Source: Bin5 sp965232575 (lineage in GTDB: Bacteria; Chloroflexota; Anaerolineae; Caldilineales; Caldilineaceae). From it: a stretch of 64,000 bases of DNA. The DNA lies in NCBI GenBank assembly GCA_965232575.1, contig CBDDPZ010000009.1, positions 1,302,001 through 1,366,000 of the forward strand, given 5' to 3'. The notes below the pieces were generated by a model. That model had not been told where the DNA came from, did no database searches, and saw only the letters and a list, made by a program, of their open reading frames with translations. Below are positions 59,301 through 64,000 of the stretch, one piece after another. The translations under genes and the position numbers were made by a program. The stretch's first letter is position 1; every line of letters starts with the position of its first letter.

Positions 59301-62300
59301 CAGGATTTCCGCAATATCACCGGGGGCATAGTCTTCGCTGTCCGGTATGAGTTGCAGCTCTTCGCGCTCCAGGTTGCTGCTGGGCGGACGCTGACCGCCT
59401 GTCACCCAGCGGGTCAGTTCGGTCTGGCTGCGACGGCCGGCGCCGTCGACAACGGTTGCGGTGATCCGGTACTCCCCGCCTACTGTCGTCTCAAAGGAGC
59501 AGGAGGCGAATTTGTATTCAGTGTCGTCCGGCTCGGAGGCGGCTGTCGTCTCGACAGAACATGCCTGCGTCTCCTTCTCGACCTCGCGCCACGCGCCTTC
59601 ACGATATTCCCAATCCAACAGGGCTGCTCTTACAACCGCGCGATGCGCCTCGATGGCATTGCCATCGATATCGGTTACAACAACATCAACGAACAAGGGA
59701 TCACCCTGTTCAACGAAGTAGCGCGCAGTGCGCAGGCCGACGTAACGGTCAGCCGGATGGAGGAGAAGACCGGCGCTGCTACTCCAGGCCTGGCGATTGA
59801 CGTCGATGACAGTGGCCGTAGCGTCAATATGAGTCGGGAAAGGCCTCGTCTCTTTCTGACGATTTGCGTCAGAACCAGGCTCCTCGGCGGCGGCGTGAAA
59901 GTCGATGCGCAGGACATGTTGGCCGGCGGCGTCGGTGCGGGAACTGAAGGATGCGCGACCGAGGTAGCTGGAAGGTCCATGGTAGCCCCACCACGGGGAC
60001 CATTTTCCGAAGACAAAGTCGGACCAATTGGGGGGGTCATAGGAACCTTCTGAGGCATCGACGTCCCAGCCTACTTCTGCGCTGGGAAGCGGGCCGCCGG
60101 CAAAGTAGCTGGCGCTGACGGTCGCCAATGCGTGGCTGCCGGCGATGTGGGGTCCTTCGCTGACGGCGGCGCTTACTTCATATTCGGGCCGTCGGAACTC
60201 CTGAATCTGAAACACGTGGTCGTAGCGCGCTTGATATTCATCGTCAGAGGCGGGCCGCAGTTCGATCCAGGCATAACCCAGATTGACGTTGTCCGGCAGA
60301 TCAAACTGAAAGTGGAAGCCGCCCAGGGGGTTGATTTTGACGCTGCCCGCATGAATCTGGTTGTTCGACGAATCGCGCACGGTATAGTCAAGTAAGGGGG
60401 CCGCGCCTTCCGGCAGCAAGCTTACGTCCCCTTCCGGGTTGTGTTCAATCTGACGCATCCAACCTTTGACGCTGACAGTTTCGCCGGGGCGGTACATTTT
60501 GCGGTCGTCAAAGACAAAATAGCGAATGTCGGCGCGCTCTGAGCGCTGCTGCCATCCGTTCCAACCGGTCTCGGTTCTGTAGTATTCATAGCGGTTTTCG
60601 GGCAGGAAGGCCACGTCATCGCCGTGGCGGGCGATGAGCAGTTGGGAGCTATTTCGAGGCAGCCTTAAGCGCGCTGTGCCCGTCGCGTCCGTCAATTGCC
60701 GCACGTCCTGTGGCCAGAGGTCGACCTCAACCTCGCCCAGCGGCGCACCGTCAACCAGACTGTTGGCCCACACGTGCATCTCATCGGCGTCGACGAATGC
60801 ATCCAGGCCAATCTCGGTCACCTGAACCCAACTGATGATTCGCGTATCCTGTAGCTGTCTATTCAGGAGGGCCGATAGCATTCCGCCCTCTGGCTCTATG
60901 TACAGGATAAGGTGGCCCGTGACGCCGTCGAGCGCGGCGGTCAAATCGATTTCTGTTTCGACAACAGTGTCGAATTGACGGCTGATCTCCAGTTTGCGCT
61001 CCATGACCAGCTCGCCGGGTGGATCGTCCCGGTCTTCGCGCCAGTGGTGGCTCCGCCACTGCAGGTATTCGACGAACTGCTCCGGATCGACGCGGAAGGC
61101 CCGCACATTGACCGCGTAGACATTGACCGTATAAATGGGAAAGGAGGGTTTGCCGTAGGGGTCAAGAATTGTAATCGGGCCGTGGCTCCCGGCAGTAAGG
61201 AAAGCCTCCATCGGCCCGATCCTGAACTGGGCCTGGGTATCCTCGCCGAGTGTCTGACCGAAACGGTCGGTCAGGCCTGAACCGACGGTCACGTCGTAAG
61301 TGGCTCTTCCCTTCGTATTGCCAACGATCCAGATTGAATCACCGAAGACTTCATACGAGACGTAGTCGAGTTCCGGCTCGATGGAGATGAGTGAAGGGTC
61401 AAACGACTCGGTGTCGATGGGATTGCTGAATCGCAGGGAAAGAGGGGTGTTGGGTGGACATTGGGCGTCTCCACCCCATCCACACTCCCGTTGTCGGAGT
61501 AGAAACGGACCGGGCGTTTTGAAGCTGTAGCTCTGGGGATGTGCTGTAACGAGGGGTCCTTCCGCGGACGGGGTGCCGGCTGCAAACGTCACCGTTACAG
61601 TCGTGTCGCGGGGCAAGGGCGTCGTGGACACGAATGCGAGCCATCTGTCCTTGACCGAGCCTGCAATCAGGCGCTGAATTCGCGAATCGGCGGCGATTTC
61701 TTCCTGGCTTGCATTGCGCACGGTGAACCGGCGGCCTTGGGCCGTTACCCGTGTATGTTCGAGCACCGCGGCAGGATCGATGTTCTGGTCAAAGGAAGCA
61801 AAGAAGACCGGGTTCAACCCGAACGGGCCGCCGGTGGGATAGGCGTATTGCAGCGTCGGCACCGGCGTACGGAAAGTCCAGCTGACCGGTTTTTCCAGTT
61901 TCGTTCCGTCAGCGGACAGAATGCCTTCAGGGATTGCGGCCATGTATTCGGTTGCCATGGGCATTCTGGCAGAACCGTCAACGTCGGCTTCAAAGAAGAG
62001 GGTCCTCGTGCCCACCCAGCGCCAGCGGCCGGGGACGGCAGGCTCAAGCTTGACCGGTATGTCCTCCGCGGCTAGCTCCCCGTGGCTGGTGAGAGGAACC
62101 ATGGGATGACTGAAAGTGACACTCAGTTGCGGGGCGAGGGGGACATCCCCTTCCGGCGAAAAACGAAGCGCTGCCAGGGGCGCGTCGGCTTGAACGTCGG
62201 GGGGCGACTCGGCCTGAGGAGGCGGAAAAGGCAACTCCACTTCTTGACCGGGGCGCGGGGGGGGCAGGCTTTGGTCGGGGAGACGCACCTGGGCGACGTC

Positions 62301-62639
62301 ACCCTCTTCCTCGTGGAGAGGTGGCAAGCGGACCAGCAGCTGTTGAATTTGCTCCTGCGAAAGAGGCTTCGTCTCGGCCAGGGGAGGACGAGCTTGGCCG
62401 CCGTCCCAATCGGGCAGGCCTTCGCTTAGCGCAAACGGCGGGGAATCCGATTCGTCGAAGTCCTGCTCAAAGAGGTCAGGATATTCGTCTTCGTAGACGT
62501 CGACAAATGGATCCTCTTCATATGCAGCTGACATTCCAATGCCGCCCAGGGGCGGGCCTTCTGAACTGCTTGCATTGCAACCGAGGGACGTGAGAGCGAT
62601 CAGAATCGGCAGCAACGAAATGAGAATGCGTCTGGACAT
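56397..62639 (-). CDS. Alpha-2-macroglobulin family lipoprotein, thioester lost
   Basis: 2080 residues from ATG 62639. N-terminal signal MSRRILISLLPILIALTSLG then Cys resembles a lipobox, although Ser at -3 is unusual. A long acidic/Pro-rich linker (about 20-120) follows, then many macroglobulin-like beta domains (e.g. EAFLTAGSHGPITILDPYGK, YFVFDDRKMYRPGETVSVKG), a disordered Met/Glu-rich insert near residue 1340-1400, and the alpha-helical thioester-domain region with LVRYPFDSSEQIASRI. The thioester Cys position (normally GCxEQ) is Ser (Ser1581), so the covalent trap is lost. Bacterial A2M (YfhM-like) proteins inhibit proteases in the periplasm or at the surface. No penicillin-binding pbpC partner is nearby. 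Confidence 0.8.
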   Translation of the reverse strand: MSRRILISLLPILIALTSLGCNASSSEGPPLGGIGMSAAYEEDPFVDVYEDEYPDLFEQDFDESDSPPFALSEGLPDWDGGQARPPLAETKPLSQEQIQQLLVRLPPLHEEEGDVAQVRLPDQSLPPPRPGQEVELPFPPPQAESPPDVQADAPLAALRFSPEGDVPLAPQLSVTFSHPMVPLTSHGELAAEDIPVKLEPAVPGRWRWVGTRTLFFEADVDGSARMPMATEYMAAIPEGILSADGTKLEKPVSWTFRTPVPTLQYAYPTGGPFGLNPVFFASFDQNIDPAAVLEHTRVTAQGRRFTVRNASQEEIAADSRIQRLIAGSVKDRWLAFVSTTPLPRDTTVTVTFAAGTPSAEGPLVTAHPQSYSFKTPGPFLLRQRECGWGGDAQCPPNTPLSLRFSNPIDTESFDPSLISIEPELDYVSYEVFGDSIWIVGNTKGRATYDVTVGSGLTDRFGQTLGEDTQAQFRIGPMEAFLTAGSHGPITILDPYGKPSFPIYTVNVYAVNVRAFRVDPEQFVEYLQWRSHHWREDRDDPPGELVMERKLEISRQFDTVVETEIDLTAALDGVTGHLILYIEPEGGMLSALLNRQLQDTRIISWVQVTEIGLDAFVDADEMHVWANSLVDGAPLGEVEVDLWPQDVRQLTDATGTARLRLPRNSSQLLIARHGDDVAFLPENRYEYYRTETGWNGWQQRSERADIRYFVFDDRKMYRPGETVSVKGWMRQIEHNPEGDVSLLPEGAAPLLDYTVRDSSNNQIHAGSVKINPLGGFHFQFDLPDNVNLGYAWIELRPASDDEYQARYDHVFQIQEFRRPEYEVSAAVSEGPHIAGSHALATVSASYFAGGPLPSAEVGWDVDASEGSYDPPNWSDFVFGKWSPWWGYHGPSSYLGRASFSSRTDAAGQHVLRIDFHAAAEEPGSDANRQKETRPFPTHIDATATVIDVNRQAWSSSAGLLLHPADRYVGLRTARYFVEQGDPLFVDVVVTDIDGNAIEAHRAVVRAALLDWEYREGAWREVEKETQACSVETTAASEPDDTEYKFASCSFETTVGGEYRITATVVDGAGRRSQTELTRWVTGGQRPPSSNLEREELQLIPDSEDYAPGDIAEILVQAPFYPAEGLLTLQRDGLVSSERFTMEGPTYTLRVPVQESQIPNIHVQVDLVGAGERVDDAGNALPELPRRPAYARGRLNLSIPPLSRTLQVDAEPKAARLEPGSKTMIEVTVIDADGSPVADAEFAVVVVDEAILALTGYQLIDPVSVFYSHRDHGVSDHHNRADLLLASRQSLQGAAPSPTGTPQSMPTAVQSRSMKGMVAAAAPAAMAEMAMDEEMAEESGAGESDSDSGGQSIRARLDFDPLALFAPEVRTDQNGRASVPVTLPDNLTRYRVMVVAVADGRYFGAGESNLTARLPLMVRPSAPRFLNYGDSFELPVVLQNQTDEAIETHAIVRAANAILTGESGVDGAAGYAVTIPANDRVEVRFPTETASAGTARFQFGAIDANQPAVADAAKISLPVFTPATTEAFAVYGEIDEGDTVLQPLRPPADAIPDYGGLEVTLSSTALQALTDAFLYLVRYPFDSSEQIASRILAVAALRDVLTAFNAEGMPAPNEIEKTLERDLQILEAMQDYGGGFPIWRRGGEIWPYHSVHVAHALARARLKGYAVPDEMVSRSLEYLRTIERQFPSWYGDEARRGLSSYALYVRKLLNDDDPSKARTLVTEAGLERLSLESVGWLLFVLTDDAASQSTVAEMRRFLNNRVTETAGAATVASGYTDGDYLLLHSSRRSDAVLLDALVVDQPDSDLITKLVRGLLGHRTAGRWSNTQENVWVLLAMDRYFSRFESQTPDFVARIWLGEQFAASRAFQGRSADNVGLDLPMQFLYESASNAEGDLSLIIQKEGQGRLYYRLGLRYAPVDLSLGPADHGFTVERIYEAVDDPSDVRRDEDGVWHIRAGARVRVRLTMVAPSRRVHVALVDPLPAGLEILNPDLAVTAAPPQESNRSRTGRRWRGSWYQHQNLRDERAEAFTSYLWAGVYEYSYLARATTPGAFVAPPAKAEEMYAPETFGRTGINWVVVEVGED

Positions 62640-62752
62640 GGCTCCAGGCTCCTTGAGGAACGGACCTTCGTGTCTAACGTGAGTCATCCCAAATTGAAAA
62701 GGCGCGGCGCAGATGCTGCCGGCCTTTCACCGCAGGCACCGAAATGCAAGTA

Positions 62753-63415
62753 TCATAGGCCAAACCTGGTAAGTACCATCTCGAAAAACTCTGCACCGAG
62801 GTAAGCAGCCAGCGCGTGCTTAATGATCTTGCCGCTGATCACTACTGCCAGAAACTGCAATACGGGTATTCGCAGGGCGCCGGCGAGAATTCCTGCGAAG
62901 TCGAAGATCGGCAATGGGAGGATAGCCAAAATGAACAGAGCGGGGGAGGTAAAGCGGGTGGTCATTTGGTGGAGAAAAGAGTTGAACCTCCCCTCACTAC
63001 TGACGAGATTGCGACCGGCTTTGCCGGCCAGGTAGCCTGACAGTTCTCCCAGTCCACTGCCGCAGCCGGCAACGATTCCGAGGAGAACGGGGTTCAGGTG
63101 AGCGCCCAACGCAAGTATGAGCGCTAGTCCGGGAGCGGGCAGGATGACGGTCGCGCTTCCGATCAGGCTAATCAAGAAGCTGCTTAAGTACCCCCACTGG
63201 CTGAACCGTTGCACCAGTTCTCTCTGCGTTCCCAACCAGAATGCGCCAATGACGATTACAAGGATCCCGGTAATCTGAAGCGCCGTCAACCAGGGATTGG
63301 GTCTTGAGGAATCCTGTTCTTTGGGACCGCTTTCTTCAAGAAGGGCCAGACCGTCGCCGCCCGCCATTTTGGGGGCCTCATTTTGAATCAGTTCTGAGTC
63401 GCTGGCAGGGTTCAT
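62753..63415 (-). CDS. VTT-domain (DedA/SNARE-associated) membrane protein
   Basis: 220 residues from ATG 63415; GTG 63442 would add nine. After an acidic/Asp-rich N-terminus (about 45 residues) come the hydrophobic segments: WLTALQITGILVIVIGAFWL, WGYLSSFLISLIGSATVILP, then APGLALILALGAHLNPVLLG and GIVAGCGSGLGELSGYLAGK with the family-typical G-E-x-x-G-Y, IFDFAGILAGALRIP and AVVISGKIIKHALAAYLG. DedA/VTT proteins act as lipid scramblases or affect membrane homeostasis. The family hallmark Pro/Gly positions are present. Confidence 0.82.
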   Translation of the reverse strand: MNPASDSELIQNEAPKMAGGDGLALLEESGPKEQDSSRPNPWLTALQITGILVIVIGAFWLGTQRELVQRFSQWGYLSSFLISLIGSATVILPAPGLALILALGAHLNPVLLGIVAGCGSGLGELSGYLAGKAGRNLVSSEGRFNSFLHQMTTRFTSPALFILAILPLPIFDFAGILAGALRIPVLQFLAVVISGKIIKHALAAYLGAEFFEMVLTRFGL

Positions 63416-63741
63416 GTTTTTGCTCACGACTGAGTTCTGCACATTCCGACTTCAGAAGAGAGTGCGAGAATTCAGCGTTGTTCTTGGAAGTCAGGTAATT
63501 CTGCTTCTCTTAACGCTTACCGCTTCCCCTCAGGAAAGACTCTTTTATGCCTGCGGCGTTCGCGAAAAGGAGGGAGAGAAAAGTTTGCTACTCCCTTCCA
63601 GCCTGTGGCAGGTGGTCCTCCGAAATGTACCATGAGGCGGACCTGGGAAAGTGTGCCAGAGCAGCCAAAGGACTATACACCTTTCTCTCCGAACACTACC
63701 CGCAGCGGAGGGCAACGGGTTACAGGTGAGGACGCCAGCGG
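63416..63741. other. Intergenic DNA between VTT gene and cyclophilin
   Basis: About 325 bases; no credible gene, promoter or terminator stands out. ORFs on the plus strand have no recognisable motif. Confidence 0.4.
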
Positions 63742-64000
63742 TTATTCCGCTTCTTCAATCTCGACCGTTTTCAGAAGATCGCCGAGCGTGTCGGCTGCCA
63801 TCGGATCCCTTAGAGAGAGCGAGAAGAGCACGTCCATCCCTTCAACCACCTCGCCAAAGATCGTGTGGTTGCCGTTAAGCCAGGGCGTTTCGGCGAAAGT
63901 AATGAAGAACTGGCTGCCGTTGGTATTTGGCCCTGCGTTTGCCATAGCCAGGAGGCCGGCCCGATCGAACTGGAGGCTGACAACGATTTCATCCTGGAAT
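63742..64000 (-). CDS. Cyclophilin-type peptidyl-prolyl cis-trans isomerase (N-terminus beyond window)
   Basis: The minus-strand frame is open to the window edge, giving 85 residues. Visible: FDRAGLLAMANAGPNTNGSQ, FFITFAETPWLNGNHTIFGE and VVEGMDVLFSLSLRDP, covering the classic cyclophilin core (NTNGSQFFIT, the Trp position WLNGNHTIFG). It catalyses proline isomerisation. The N-terminal part lies outside the window, so a signal peptide or export cannot be judged. Confidence 0.95.
   Translation of the reverse strand, partial: FQDEIVVSLQFDRAGLLAMANAGPNTNGSQFFITFAETPWLNGNHTIFGEVVEGMDVLFSLSLRDPMAADTLGDLLKTVEIEEAE

Overview
This window is most likely a chromosomal segment of an uncultivated or poorly characterised member of the Chloroflexota, Caldilinea- or Anaerolineae-like. 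That assignment is inferred from gene content: a secreted protein ending in the short C-terminal FLPxVL-type signature common in this phylum, a TPR-rich STAND NTPase, a DHH-CBS-CCA nucleotidyltransferase fusion, a HrcA/CIRCE-controlled groESL operon, and generally high G+C. No rRNA is present. There is one tRNA (Leu, anticodon GAG).

Layout. 1-9.9 kb: the 3' part of an inositol-dehydrogenase-like oxidoreductase, a 1 kb gene-poor stretch, a large exported glycosidase-like protein, a DUF6504 protein, an MFS transporter, then a HpaI-type aldolase, a sarcosine-oxidase-like flavoenzyme and a purine nucleoside phosphorylase. 10-16 kb: a two-domain GNAT acetyltransferase behind what looks like its own promoter, a 23-codon leader ORF and an intrinsic terminator (candidate attenuator), then proS, a CoA-binding protein and a long-chain acyl-CoA ligase. 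16-27.6 kb: tRNA-Leu, enolase, cysteine desulfurase, a DUF3592-like protein, TPR and SLC13 genes, a small Rossmann protein, the STAND/TPR protein, and groES-groEL with a perfect CIRCE.

27.7-37.7 kb is an accessory, defence-like region. It starts with an AT-richer two-gene cassette, an uncharacterised protein with a C-terminal HEPN-like R-x4-H motif followed by an 81-aa protein. It continues with an orphan OST-HTH domain, a Uma2 endonuclease, an IS3 remnant fused in frame to a duplicated methylase tail, an SH3-domain exported protein between IS-end repeats, a helicase-less type ISP-like restriction-modification enzyme, an AlbA_2/HATPase protein and an FmdE homologue.

37.9-64 kb returns to housekeeping: mnmA, small membrane proteins, two overlapping GNAT-family genes, rfbD and a GT2 glycosyltransferase, a YheT-type hydrolase, an alpha-oxoamine synthase with a quinate-5-dehydrogenase-like gene and an amidohydrolase, the DHH-CBS-CCA fusion, a galactonate-dehydratase-like enolase-superfamily enzyme, coaBC, an orphan nucleotidyltransferase, a decayed pRiA4b ORF-3-like pseudogene, a giant thioester-less alpha-2-macroglobulin lipoprotein, a VTT membrane protein and the C-terminal part of a cyclophilin.

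Function names come from recognising motifs and family signatures by eye; no database search was run. Promoter and hairpin calls are pattern matches, not measured sites.
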